Positions 26,639 through 35,768 of a DNA stretch of 64,000 nt are shown here, one piece after another. A program made the position numbers and the translations under genes. The notes beneath the pieces are model-generated. The model worked only from the letters and a program-made list of their open reading frames with translations. It had not been told where the DNA came from and searched no databases. The stretch is from the NCBI GenBank assembly GCA_017407125.1, contig JAFQXE010000031.1, positions 1 to 64,000 of the forward strand, written 5' to 3'. The DNA is from Thermoguttaceae bacterium (GTDB lineage: Bacteria > Planctomycetota > Planctomycetia > Pirellulales > Thermoguttaceae). Every line of letters begins with the position of its first letter. Position 1 is the stretch's first letter.

Positions 26639-27943
26639 CTAGATCTTTCGCAGGTCTTTGACGCGTTTGGCTTTTCCGTCGAATCGTTCCAGAGTTCGCG
26701 GTTCAACCAGCGTAACCTTAACGCGAATGTTGATAATGCGTTCAATGGCGGCTGTGATGCGTTTCTGCAGCGTTTCGAGCGTTTTAATCGTATCGTCGCC
26801 CAGCAGCGCGTCGGTAATTTCCACCTTGACTTCCATCCGGTCGAGGTTGTCGTCTCGAGTAACAATGATTTCGTAGTACGGCGCGACGCCTTCGATGGAC
26901 AGAATCGCCGTTTCAATCTGGGACGGGAAGACGTTGACGCCGCGGATGATGAGCATGTCGTCTGAACGGCGGGAAATGCGGGCGATTCGACGCAGCGTTC
27001 TGCCGCATTCGCATCGTTCCGGAATGATCTTGGTGATGTCGCGGGTGCGGTAACGAATAATCGGCATCGCCTGCTTGGACAGGGTCGTCAAAACGAGTTC
27101 GCCTTCTTCGCCGTCCGGCAGAACTTCGAGCGTTTCCGGATCGATGATTTCCGGATAGTAATGATCTTCAAAGATGTGCAGGCCGTTCTGGCATTGGCAT
27201 TCGCCGCCGACGCCCGGCCCCACGATTTCGCTTAATCCGTAGATGTCGTACGCCTTGATTCCAGACAGTTCTTCGATCTTCTGACGCATGGCTTCCGACC
27301 ACGGTTCCGCCCCGAACGCGCCGATTTTCAGCGGGAGCTGACGGACGTCGACGCCCTGCTCTCCGGCGGTGTCAAGCAGATGGAGGAAGAACGACGGCGT
27401 GCAGCAAATCGCGGTTACGCCAAAGTCTTTCATGAGCATCAGCTGACGAGCGGAGTTGCCTGTCGAGACCGGCAAAACGGTTGCGCCCAACGCTTCCCCT
27501 CCCTGGTGAGCGCCCAATCCGCCGGTAAACAGACCGTAGCCGTAGCAGTTCTGAAGGACGTCGCCCTTCGTCATGCCGTAAGCCAAAAACGCTCGCATGA
27601 CCGTTTCCGACCAGACGTCGAGGTCAGCTTGCGTATAGGCGACGACAATCGGTTTACCCGTCGTTCCGCTTGACGCGTGAAGACGAACGATGTCCGACAT
27701 CGGCGAGGCAAACAACCCAAACGGATACGTGTCGCGCAAGTCGGCTTTGACCATAAACGGCAACTTGGCGATGTCGTCAATTGACTGAATATCCAGCGGC
27801 GAAACGCCGTTTTCGTTCAATCGATTGCGAAACAGCTCTACTCGTTCGTAGGCGCGCCCGACGATGTTGATCAGTCGTTCTGTCTGTATTGCCCGCAACT
27901 TGTCCTGCGGAAGAAAATCCATACTGCTCAGGGGGTGGAACAT
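26639..27943 (-). CDS. paaK: Phenylacetate-CoA ligase family protein
   Basis: Product of 434 residues, the usual PaaK length. It is an adenylate-forming enzyme that activates phenylacetate or related aryl acids to CoA thioesters. The AMP-binding P-loop HASSGTTGKPIV, the motif AYDIYGLSEIVGPGV and the hinge RYRTRDITKI are present, and the C-terminal domain ends VKDLRKI. In anaerobes the family also serves aryl-acid formation by oxidative decarboxylation of aromatic 2-oxoacids. No other phenylacetate genes are nearby, so the physiological acid is uncertain. An alternative ATG lies at 27919; neither start has a clear Shine-Dalgarno sequence. Confidence 0.9.
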   Translation of the reverse strand: MFHPLSSMDFLPQDKLRAIQTERLINIVGRAYERVELFRNRLNENGVSPLDIQSIDDIAKLPFMVKADLRDTYPFGLFASPMSDIVRLHASSGTTGKPIVVAYTQADLDVWSETVMRAFLAYGMTKGDVLQNCYGYGLFTGGLGAHQGGEALGATVLPVSTGNSARQLMLMKDFGVTAICCTPSFFLHLLDTAGEQGVDVRQLPLKIGAFGAEPWSEAMRQKIEELSGIKAYDIYGLSEIVGPGVGGECQCQNGLHIFEDHYYPEIIDPETLEVLPDGEEGELVLTTLSKQAMPIIRYRTRDITKIIPERCECGRTLRRIARISRRSDDMLIIRGVNVFPSQIETAILSIEGVAPYYEIIVTRDDNLDRMEVKVEITDALLGDDTIKTLETLQKRITAAIERIINIRVKVTLVEPRTLERFDGKAKRVKDLRKI

Positions 27944-27974
27944 GATTTGAAGGGGGGGGCTAGGGGCTTATAAA

Positions 27975-28025
27975 ATCAAAAAAACCTCGTTGGGTTACGC
28001 TTTTTAAACGACCATCAACGAGGTT
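27975..28025 (-). terminator. Terminator of the small basic protein gene
   Basis: Stem AACCTCGTTG / CAACGAGGTT (27983-27992 and 28016-28025). On the minus strand it is followed directly by TTTTTTTGATTTT. It lies downstream of the 28-residue gene and upstream of paaK, separating the two. Confidence 0.75.
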
Positions 28026-28121
28026 ATAGTATACCTTTGCTTCCCGTCTGTAAAAATAATTACAGAACGAACAAGTAGTAAAACCAGAAATGCGCCAGCG
28101 GAGCAAATAGCCGCAGCTGAA

Positions 28122-28208
28122 TTATTTCTTATGGCGAATCTTGGAACGCATCTTGCGCTTTTTTCGACCCAGCTTTCTACGACCTTTTCCGCTAACTTTC
28201 GTTCCCAC
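28122..28208 (-). CDS. 28-residue highly basic protein
   Basis: GTG start at 28208 with a strong Shine-Dalgarno AAGGAG 7 bases upstream and TAA at 28122. The product is MGTKVSGKGRRKLGRKKR followed by KMRSKIRHKK; more than half of its residues are Lys or Arg. It has its own terminator and no operon partner. The composition is that of a small ribosome-associated protein, similar in style to the bL37/AURKAIP1-COX24 and other tiny basic planctomycete proteins, but I cannot assign a family. The good ribosome binding site and the isolated terminator support a real gene. Confidence 0.7.
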   Translation of the reverse strand: MGTKVSGKGRRKLGRKKRKMRSKIRHKK

Positions 28209-28369
28209 GGTTTATCTCCTTACGTTGTTTAAAATTGTTTATTCATCAATCCCTGATTTCTCAGGAAAACCTTAAAATTATTTTTGAGCGATTATTTTAC
28301 TCTTTTTTCCAATTTCCACAAGGGGGGGAGGAAAAACAAAATTCTGAAAATTTGGCTTATCCGGCAATG

Positions 28370-28588
28370 AGTTAAAATGCGGGCGTTTCAGCCGCCGAAA
28401 GATTTTTTAAACACGAAATACACGAAAAGAACGAAAAAGACGAAATGGATTATTATAAAAAGGATTTTTATATCTAAAATTTTTCGTAAATTTCGCTTAT
28501 TTCGTGTTTTTCGTGTTAAAATGAATTGCCAATTAACCAATCGGTGAAAATCCGTTTCATCCGTCAAATCCGTGTACGGACTGACCTG
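28370..28588. repeat. About 220-bp composite palindromic repeat, copy 1
   Basis: Contains TTTAAACACGAAATACACGA and AAAAGAACGAAAAAGACG on the left and TTTCGTAAATTTCGC with TTTCGTGTTTTTCGTGT on the right, forming a long AT-rich imperfect palindrome. It is followed by the AATCCGTCAAATCCGTG sub-repeat. A copy lies at 49916-50119, and the palindromic half alone at 54889-54989. Confidence 0.8.
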
Positions 28589-28594
28589 CTCTTT

Positions 28595-29761
28595 CTACTT
28601 CGCCGCCGGTTTGAGCAGGTCTGCGACGAAATCGCGCGTGTACATGTCCAAGCCCCAGGACGGAGCGCAGAACGCGATGTTGTCGACGATCTTGTCGAAC
28701 GCGTCAAGCGGCAAGTCTGCCTGCGTAAACGTAATCGGCGCCCCGATGCTCTCGTACCACTTTTCCAGCCGGGCGACGCCCTGTTCGATCGCTTCGTCTT
28801 CGTCCTTGCAGGTAACGCCCATGACGTTGCGGGCGAACTGAACCAGACGGCGCTTGTAGAGGTCTTTGACTTTTCTCATCCAGCACGGCATCGCAACCGA
28901 CAGCGACGCGCCGTGGGCGGTGTCGTACAGGCAGGACATCGAATGGCCGATCAGGTGAGCGGGATATGCGGCGTTTTGTACGCCTGCCAGCAACTGTCCG
29001 TTCCACGCCATCGTGGACGCCCACATCATGTTGGCGCGAGCGTCGTAGTCCGTTCCGTTGGCGACGCATCGGGCGGTGTATTCCATAACCGTTCGCATCA
29101 GGCCTTCAGCGTAGGCGTCCTGAATGGGCGTTTCCGGGTCAGAGTTGGTAATGTACCCTTCCACAATATGAGCGAAAATATCGACGCCGGCGAACGCCGT
29201 GTACTTCGCGCCCAGCGAGAACGTCGCAGTCGGGTCGAGAATGGACACTTTCGGCATGAGGCACGGAACGATAAGCCCGAACTTCTGCTGGGTTTCTTCG
29301 TTGGTGATAACCGTCCCGCCGTTCATTTCCGTGCCGGTAGCCGCGACCGTCAGAACGTCGCAAATTGGCAGCGCCTTTTCCGCCGTCGCCTTGCCGGAGT
29401 AGAAGTCCCAAACAGAGCCGTCGTAAAGAGCGCCCAGCGCGATCGCCTTGGATTCGTCGATAACGCTTCCGCCGCCCAGCGCGACGATGAGGTCAACGTT
29501 TTCCTGTTTCGCCAAATCGGCTCCCGCCTGCGCGTGCGACAAGCGCGGGTTCGGGCTGACGCCGGAATATTCGACGAATTCCAGCCCCGCTGCCTTGAGC
29601 GAGTCGACAACCGCGTCGTAAAGACCGTTCTTTTTAACGGAGCCGTGTCCGTAGACCAGCAGCGCCTTCTTGCCAAACGCCGACGCCTCCTGACCAATCT
29701 GCTTGATCGTATCGCGTCCAAAAACGATTTTAACTGTGTTCTGATACGTAAAATTCTGCAT
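28595..29761 (-). CDS. Iron-containing (type III) alcohol dehydrogenase
   Basis: Product of 388 residues, close to BdhA/YqhD-type NAD(P)H-dependent alcohol/aldehyde reductases. The nucleotide-binding GGGSVIDESKA and the ATGTEMNGG motif are present. Metal ligands are supplied by DIFAHIVEGY and by His residues in PAHLIGHSMSCLYDTAHG, consistent with a divalent iron or zinc site. A likely role is reduction of aldehydes during fermentation; the substrate is unknown. It is a single-gene unit with repeats on both sides. No clear Shine-Dalgarno precedes ATG 29761. Confidence 0.9.
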   Translation of the reverse strand: MQNFTYQNTVKIVFGRDTIKQIGQEASAFGKKALLVYGHGSVKKNGLYDAVVDSLKAAGLEFVEYSGVSPNPRLSHAQAGADLAKQENVDLIVALGGGSVIDESKAIALGALYDGSVWDFYSGKATAEKALPICDVLTVAATGTEMNGGTVITNEETQQKFGLIVPCLMPKVSILDPTATFSLGAKYTAFAGVDIFAHIVEGYITNSDPETPIQDAYAEGLMRTVMEYTARCVANGTDYDARANMMWASTMAWNGQLLAGVQNAAYPAHLIGHSMSCLYDTAHGASLSVAMPCWMRKVKDLYKRRLVQFARNVMGVTCKDEDEAIEQGVARLEKWYESIGAPITFTQADLPLDAFDKIVDNIAFCAPSWGLDMYTRDFVADLLKPAAK

Positions 29762-30579
29762 GACTGTTGAATGAAGTTAAGGGAATAGGGAGTAGAAAAT
29801 AGGGAGTAGTTTTTCTCATTCCCATTTCCGTTATTATACCAGACAGTTCCAAAATAAGAAAGAGGGGCTAACGGGAATTGTCGCAAAATGATATTTAATT
29901 TGGAGTGCGACGGCTTGCCGTCGCTTTTACCTTGACGGCGATGCCGTCAAGAAAATGGAAGGCGGTAACGAAGCGACCATCGGGAGCGCAGTTACGCTTT
30001 GTTTGAAGCGTGCATACCCAAACGACGAAGCCGGAAACCTCCCTTGGATGTAGCCCGTCCTCGGGCTACAACTTGACTGCTTGCCGTCAAGGGAATGCGG
30101 AAGCCTCAGAAAACCTTTGAACGTATCCGCCCCTCCGACCTGCTGGTTCGCGGGCGTCTTCGTCCGCCGTAGCTTCTAAGTCCCGCTGATAACCAGCGCC
30201 GCAGCCGAAAACCTTTCTGGATCGCGGACGTAAGTCCGCAACAGAAATATATCACAAATTAATGAAAGACTGTAACATTTGAACGAAATAAGCAAAGTTT
30301 GATTTTTATTTGTAAAATAAAATGTTACGTAACTTTAACAATCGTTCATTGTTAAAACTCATAAACCCTGTTTTTTCACAAAAAATATTTATTTTTTCAT
30401 TATGTAGCATTTTCAGTACTTGAATTATTTCTTTTATTTGATAAAATAAGAATTAAATAACAATTTGAATGATTTACGGAAACAAATTGATGGAATTACA
30501 AATTGCGACCCGATGTTAATCGGTTTTTGAAACATCAATTTGTCAAGTGAAGCGTTCCTGTCTGTGATTATATAATTTT
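29762..30579. other. Long intergenic region with repeats
   Basis: About 800 bp without a gene. It holds a tandem GGGAATAGGGAGTAG run (29776-29812), a GTGCGACGGCTTGCCGTCGC hairpin (29897-29926, also at 53694-53718), a GGCGGTAACGAAGCGACCAT element near 29960 and the GGACGTAAGTCC repeat (30206-30239). From about 30240 the DNA becomes strongly AT-rich and leads into the SEL1 island. Confidence 0.65.
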
Positions 30580-30682
30580 ATAAATGCACGACGGGAACGC
30601 CGAGCTTGTTTTGTTGGTTTCAACCCTGTCGCAAGGGCGTAATTCACAGCAATCAGGTTTCGGCGTCTCCGCGTGCATTTAT
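30580..30682 (+). ncRNA. Candidate structured RNA or leader upstream of the SEL1 gene
   Basis: Perfect 11-bp closing stem ATAAATGCACG / CGTGCATTTAT (30580-30590 and 30672-30682). Inside it is a second 7-bp stem ACGCCGA / TCGGCGT (30597-30603 and 30660-30666), joined to the first by further G-C pairs. The apical part contains a small CCCTGTCGCAAGGG hairpin. This GC-rich 103-bp block stands out in very AT-rich DNA and ends 100 nt before the SEL1 start codon. It lacks the SRP RNA loop signature. It could be a cis-regulatory leader or a small RNA; no known family is recognised. Confidence 0.5.
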
Positions 30683-30742
30683 GCATCTATACGCCTGGAA
30701 CTCCGTATTTAATATACTTAGCAGTCTAAATCAGAAATTTCT

Positions 30743-30759
30743 ATTACTTTTAAAGTAAT
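30743..30759. promoter_or_regulatory. Palindrome upstream of the first SEL1 gene
   Basis: ATTACTTT-T-AAAGTAAT, perfect 8-bp arms, 24 bp before the start codon and just upstream of the GAAAGGAG ribosome binding site. It could be an operator or an mRNA hairpin. Confidence 0.35.
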
Positions 30760-30782
30760 ATCATGAAAGGAGATTATATATT

Positions 30783-33059
30783 ATGACATTAAACAGCAAG
30801 CTTATTGCGTTATCATTAATGGCTTTAACGATTTCTCTCATAACGGCTTGCGGATCTAGTCCGGAATCATTATATAAAAAGGGAAAAGATTATTTTGATG
30901 GCAATGGTGTTCCAGTCAATCAAGAAAAAGCCGTATACTTCTATAGAAAAGCCGCTCATAAAGGGCATGCGAAAGCACAATATGATCTTGGTTATTGTTA
31001 TTATAATGGAATTTATTTTCTTGAAGATAAAGCGGAAGCTGTAAAATGGTATACAATGGCATCAGAGAATGATCTTGAAGAAGCTCAATTTGCATTAGCT
31101 AATTGCTATTTTAATGGTGAGGGTGTTGATCAAGATACAGAAGAAGCTATTAAATGGTATCGTAAGGCGGCTGAACAAGGATTTGCTAAAGCCCAATTCG
31201 CTCTTGGAACTTGTTATTATACAGGTAAAGGCGTTTCCAAAAACTTGGATGAAGCTTTTATCTGGAACCGTAAAGCAGCGGAACAAGGATTTGCAGAAGC
31301 GCAGTTCGCGCTTGGCTCCTGTTATACTTTGGGTGAAGGCGTATCCCAAAATAAGGAAGAAGAGGTTAAGTGGTATCGCAAAGCGGCAGAACAAGGATTT
31401 GCACAAGCACAATTTACTCTTGGCGCTTGCTATTACAGCGGTAAAGGAGTTTCACAAAATAAAGAAGAAGCTATTAAATGGTACCGCAAAGCGGCGGAAC
31501 AAGGATTGACTGATGCACAAAAAGCACTCGGAGGTTGCTATTATTGGGGTGAAGGTGTTCCACAAAACATGGAAGAAGCTGTTATCTGGAACCGTAAAGC
31601 TGCTGAACAAGGAGATGCTGAGGCACAAAATTCTCTTGGCGCTTGCTATTACAAGGGTGAAGGTGTTTCCAAAGATTTGAAAGAAGCTGTGAAATGGTTT
31701 CGTAAAGCGGCTGAACAAGGACATGCAGAGGCTCAATGCAATCTTGGTAATTGCTACGCTCGTGGGGAAGGTGTTTCCAAAGATTTGAAAGAAACAGTGA
31801 AATTGTTTCGTAAAGCGGCTGAACAAGGACATGCAGAGGCTCAATGCAATCTTGGTAATTGCTACGCTCGTGGGGAAGGAGTTTCCCAAAATATGGAAGA
31901 AGCAGTGAAATGGTTTCGTAAGGCGGCTGAACAAGGACATGCCCAGGCTCAGCTCTTTCTTAGCAGTTACAATGAAAATAGCGACGGTGTTTCCAATGAC
32001 TTTAATGCTACGAAACATGGACATGCAGAAACCACTAACAAATCAAAAGATATTATTGATCTAAATAAAGAACTTGCCGAAGCAGGTTTTAATGAGTCTC
32101 CGTCTGCAATTCAGCAGTTTTTTATGTATGGTACTTATAAAACAGCACAGAAAGTTATTAAAGGAGATGTATTTGACAAAAAAGAAGGCTCTGAAGAAGC
32201 TAAAAATTTTCGAGAATCTCATTCATTAAATAAAAATAAATATAGGTTATTAATCCCGGTTGAATCAATTTCTGTTCCAGACGATGTTGAAAAAGATGGA
32301 ATATACGTTCGTTTTTGTATTCCGTTTCATTTACAATATCCAGAGCAATTTAAAGATTTAACCATATCTTCGATTAAACATTCTGATACAATTACGAAAT
32401 TTGATTTATATTACCAGGGAGAAGATTATTATGCCTTTCGTGAAGGTTTTAATGATATTTTGTTTCATGAAATTGATAAAGATCAGGTTGAGGAAAAATT
32501 TAATAGTTTCATCAGAACTCGAAATTATTTCGATAAATATAATAGAAATGGGGATGTTTATTTATTAGCTACACATGATAAGGAAAGTACAAAAACAGTC
32601 CCTTTAGTGTTACGCAGTGTAGGAGACATAGAATTATATACTATATTTACCGTGAAAGATGACTACGAAACACTAAAAAAAATAGCAAGAAATAAAAAAT
32701 CGGTTTTTCTTGAAATTTGTTTTACGAATACAACTAGTTTTTGTGGTAAGAATCCTTTTTTAGCCTTTTTTTATCAAGAATCTTACGCTAATCTCAGCAA
32801 AAATGGGTATTTGATTTCAGCTATCAATAATAAGTTTATTGAAAATGATTATATGTATTTTATAGCTACAGATATAAATGAGGATTTTACATTCTGTTAT
32901 GTTAAAAAAATGAGAATTTTATTTAAAAGTGAATCCGATTTTGAAGAAATTGGATTCATTGAAAATAATTCAAAAGCTAAACCAGAGTACCCATATACCC
33001 CAAAATGGATTAATATACTAGATGGCGAAAAATGGAAAGCGGAAGATATTAATGAATAA
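30783..33059 (+). CDS. SEL1-repeat lipoprotein with an unknown C-terminal domain
   Basis: Product of 758 residues. A lipoprotein signal ends LITAC (Cys23). About ten SEL1 repeats of 36 residues follow (typical unit: EEAIKWYRKAAEQGFAKAQF), to about residue 400. Two successive repeats near 31707 and 31815 are identical over more than 60 bp, a sign of recent duplication. Residues 415-758 form a separate mixed alpha/beta region with no family that I recognise, encoded by even more AT-rich DNA. SEL1 solenoids mediate protein-protein contacts. GGAG lies 10-13 bases before ATG 30783. The first 110 residues are nearly identical to the next gene. Confidence 0.85.
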   Translation: MTLNSKLIALSLMALTISLITACGSSPESLYKKGKDYFDGNGVPVNQEKAVYFYRKAAHKGHAKAQYDLGYCYYNGIYFLEDKAEAVKWYTMASENDLEEAQFALANCYFNGEGVDQDTEEAIKWYRKAAEQGFAKAQFALGTCYYTGKGVSKNLDEAFIWNRKAAEQGFAEAQFALGSCYTLGEGVSQNKEEEVKWYRKAAEQGFAQAQFTLGACYYSGKGVSQNKEEAIKWYRKAAEQGLTDAQKALGGCYYWGEGVPQNMEEAVIWNRKAAEQGDAEAQNSLGACYYKGEGVSKDLKEAVKWFRKAAEQGHAEAQCNLGNCYARGEGVSKDLKETVKLFRKAAEQGHAEAQCNLGNCYARGEGVSQNMEEAVKWFRKAAEQGHAQAQLFLSSYNENSDGVSNDFNATKHGHAETTNKSKDIIDLNKELAEAGFNESPSAIQQFFMYGTYKTAQKVIKGDVFDKKEGSEEAKNFRESHSLNKNKYRLLIPVESISVPDDVEKDGIYVRFCIPFHLQYPEQFKDLTISSIKHSDTITKFDLYYQGEDYYAFREGFNDILFHEIDKDQVEEKFNSFIRTRNYFDKYNRNGDVYLLATHDKESTKTVPLVLRSVGDIELYTIFTVKDDYETLKKIARNKKSVFLEICFTNTTSFCGKNPFLAFFYQESYANLSKNGYLISAINNKFIENDYMYFIATDINEDFTFCYVKKMRILFKSESDFEEIGFIENNSKAKPEYPYTPKWINILDGEKWKAEDINE

Positions 33060-33171
33060 TTAAAAGGAAAATGTACCTTTGTATTTTCATTAACCATCCA
33101 TTTTGGTTCCTCTTAGTGTTTATACGTTAGAAGACCAGCACGTCTGTATGCTAATTTAAAAACCTTGTCAA

Positions 33172-33192
33172 TCTGTTTAAATTGTAAACAGA
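33172..33192. promoter_or_regulatory. Inverted repeat upstream of the second SEL1 gene
   Basis: TCTGTTTA-AATTG-TAAACAGA, perfect 8-bp arms, ending 19 bp before the start codon. It may be an operator or a leader hairpin; a GGAG ribosome binding site follows. Confidence 0.35.
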
Positions 33193-33211
33193 CTATTGGA
33201 GTTACATAGCC

Positions 33212-35275
33212 ATGATTTCATTTAGAAAAATCGTTGCATTGACACTCTTTTTTGGGGCAGTTTCGCTTTTTTCTGCTTGTGGTTCTAGCCCTGAATCATT
33301 ATATAAAAAGGGAAAAGATTATTTTGAAGGCAACGGCGTTCCCGTTAATCAAGAAAAAGCAGTGTACCTATATCGTAAAGCAGCCAATAAAGGACATGCG
33401 AAAGCACAATATGATCTTGGCTATTGTTATTTTAATGGAATTTATTTTCTTGAAGATAAAGAAGAAGCTGTAAAATGGTATACAATGGCAGCAGAGAATG
33501 ATCTTGAAGAAGCTCAATTTGCTTTAGCTAATTGTTATTATAACGGCGAAAGTGTTCCCCAAAATATGGATGAAGCTGTTAAATGGTACCGCAAAGCGGC
33601 TGAGCAAGGAAATGCTAATTCTCAAATCGCTCTTGCTCAATTTTATTCTAAAGGCGAAGGTGTTGCTAAAAACATGGAAGAAGCTGTTAAATGGTACCGT
33701 AAAGCGGCGGAACAAGGAATCGTAGAAGCACAATTCGCGTTGGGCGTTTGCTATGACAAAAGTGAAGGCGTTTCTAAAGATATGAAAGAAGCTGTCAAAT
33801 GGTACCGTAAAGCGGCGGAACAAGGATTTGCAGAAGCGCAATTCGCGCTTGGTTCCTGTTATGCTTTGGGTGAAGGCATATCTCAAGATACGGATGAAGC
33901 TGTTAAATGGTACCGTAAAGCGGCGGAACAAGGATTGGCAGAAGCACAATTCGCGCTTGGTTCCTGCTATACTTTGGGTGAAGGCATATCTCAAGATACG
34001 GAAGAAGCTGTTAAATGGTACCGTAAAGCAGCTGAGCAAAGATATCCACAAGCGCAATTGGCTCTTGCTGCATGCTACTATAATGGTAAAGGTATTTCAA
34101 AAGACATAGAGGAGGCTATAGATTGGTATCGTAAAGCGGCAGAACAAGGATTGGCAGAGGCTCAAGAAGCGCTTGGTGGTTGTTATGAAAATGGTGAAGG
34201 CATTTCCAAAGATATGAAAGAAGCTGTTAAATGGTACCGTTTAGCGGCAGAACAAGGATATCCACAAGCGCAATTTGCTCTTGGCATTTGTTATGAAAAT
34301 GGTAATGGCGTTTCTTTAGACTTAGAAGAAGCCGCCAAATGGTACCGTAAAGCGGCAGAACAAGAACATGTATTGGCACAATATATGCTAGGTAGTTGCT
34401 ATGCTTTTGGTAAAGGCGTTTCCAAAGATTGGAAAGAAGCTGCCAAATGGCATCGCAAAGCCGCGGAACAAGAGTTGGCTCTAGCGCAATACGCTCTTGG
34501 TAATTGGTATTATAGGGGATTAGGCGTTTCTAAAGACTTGAATGAAGCAGTTAAATGGTATCGTAAAGCGGCAGAACAAGATTATGCTGAAGCACAATTC
34601 GCTCTTGGCAGTTGCTATTCCCGTGGTGAAGGCGTTTCCAGAAACCTGGAAGAAGCGGTAAAATGGTTTAGCAAAGCCGCAGAGCAAGATTTTGCGTTAG
34701 CGCAAACCAATCTTGGGTTTTGCTATCAAAATGGCGATGGCATTAATATAGATTTGAAAGAAGCTGTAAAATGGTATATAAGAGCGGCAGAACAAGGAGA
34801 ACCACAAGCGCAATTCGCTCTTGGCTTTTGCTATAAAAACGGGAAAGGCGTTTATAAAGATATGGAAGAAGCAATCAAATGGTATCGCAAAGCAGCGGAA
34901 CAAGGATTGGCGGAATCTCAATATATTCTTGGCAATTGCTATTATAACGGTGAAGGCGTTTATAAAGACATGAGCGAAGCGATTAAGTGGTATCGTAAAG
35001 CGGCAGAACAAGGAATTGTACAGGCGCAATTCACTCTAGGTAATTGCTATACTGTTGGTGATGGCGTATACAAAGATATGAGCGAAGCGATTAAATGGTA
35101 TCGCAAAGCGGCAATACAAGGACATGTACAAGCACAATACATTCTTGGTGGTTTCTATGCTTTGGGTATAGGCGTTTCCATAGACATGGACGAGGCTACT
35201 AAATGGTGGCGTAAAGCGGCAGAACAAGGAGATGAAAATGCTATTGATGCTCTCAAGAAAATAGGGCGGTATTAA
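33212..35275 (+). CDS. SEL1-repeat lipoprotein (18 repeats)
   Basis: Product of 687 residues. The lipoprotein signal ends LFSAC (Cys23) and the mature N-terminus GSSPESLYKKGKDYF matches the upstream paralogue. The rest of the protein is about eighteen 36-residue SEL1 repeats (unit type MKEAVKWYRKAAEQG with AQFALGSCY), ending DALKKIGRY with no extra domain. It is a tandem duplicate of the gene before it, expanded in repeats. The expected structure is a long alpha-solenoid tethered to a membrane and presenting a protein-binding surface. The function is unknown. GC content is well below the window average. Confidence 0.87.
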   Translation: MISFRKIVALTLFFGAVSLFSACGSSPESLYKKGKDYFEGNGVPVNQEKAVYLYRKAANKGHAKAQYDLGYCYFNGIYFLEDKEEAVKWYTMAAENDLEEAQFALANCYYNGESVPQNMDEAVKWYRKAAEQGNANSQIALAQFYSKGEGVAKNMEEAVKWYRKAAEQGIVEAQFALGVCYDKSEGVSKDMKEAVKWYRKAAEQGFAEAQFALGSCYALGEGISQDTDEAVKWYRKAAEQGLAEAQFALGSCYTLGEGISQDTEEAVKWYRKAAEQRYPQAQLALAACYYNGKGISKDIEEAIDWYRKAAEQGLAEAQEALGGCYENGEGISKDMKEAVKWYRLAAEQGYPQAQFALGICYENGNGVSLDLEEAAKWYRKAAEQEHVLAQYMLGSCYAFGKGVSKDWKEAAKWHRKAAEQELALAQYALGNWYYRGLGVSKDLNEAVKWYRKAAEQDYAEAQFALGSCYSRGEGVSRNLEEAVKWFSKAAEQDFALAQTNLGFCYQNGDGINIDLKEAVKWYIRAAEQGEPQAQFALGFCYKNGKGVYKDMEEAIKWYRKAAEQGLAESQYILGNCYYNGEGVYKDMSEAIKWYRKAAEQGIVQAQFTLGNCYTVGDGVYKDMSEAIKWYRKAAIQGHVQAQYILGGFYALGIGVSIDMDEATKWWRKAAEQGDENAIDALKKIGRY

Positions 35276-35664
35276 AAAATGCATCGTTCTGAATTAGAAA
35301 TCTTTCCTATACAACAAAGATAACTTTTGCTACTACATTTCTTTGGCGGGCGAAGACGCCCGCGAACCAGCGGGGCGGGCGGGCTATTCTGCGAAAGAGA
35401 TTCTTGGAGGCTTCCGCCGCAAGCGACCACCAATTGATAACTTCGCGAACTTTGCGAACTTCGCGTGAGATTTTCTTTTGCGGACTGACGTCCGCGATCC
35501 AGAATGGTTTTCGGCTGCGTCAATACGTATTTCACACTTCCCGACGTTTTGGTTCGCCTTCGGCGAACTGCGTAATTCCGCTCACTTCGTTCGCTCCGTT
35601 ACCGCCTTTCATCTTCTCGCAACGCGCAACTTTTCTCCCCCAAAAACTTTTTCCCCAACGCGTC
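35276..35664. other. Repeat-filled intergenic region
   Basis: About 390 bp with a GCGGGCGAAGACGCCCGC hairpin, a CGAACTTTGCGAACTTCGCG run (35443-35471), a reversed GGACTGACGTCCGC repeat (35479-35514) and a reversed GGCGGTAACG-type element near 35600. No gene is seen. Confidence 0.65.
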
Positions 35665-35693
35665 TTGCAATTAATATTTCTGTTTGGTATAAT
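35665..35693 (+). promoter_or_regulatory. Promoter of the Gfo/Idh/MocA gene
   Basis: TTGCAA (35665-35670), a 17-nt spacer and TATAAT (35688-35693), 75 bp before the start codon. Confidence 0.7.
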
Positions 35694-35768
35694 CAGAAAA
35701 TAAAAGCGATGGAAAAGATAATTTCCCTTCCATTAATACTTACCTTCAAAACCAACAGGAGAAATAGT

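Noticed and set aside
28526..29770. 414-codon plus-strand frame opposite the alcohol dehydrogenase
   Set aside because: Antisense of a clear iron-dependent alcohol dehydrogenase; its translation is Arg/Val-rich without motifs.
30580..30682. Signal recognition particle RNA or 6S RNA
   Set aside because: The SRP apical loop signature is missing, and the block is too short and differently shaped for 6S RNA.
33300..35270. CY dipeptides in SEL1 repeats as part of the Cys-Tyr system
   Set aside because: LGxCYxxG is a normal SEL1 consensus position, and the leader helix and radical SAM context are absent.
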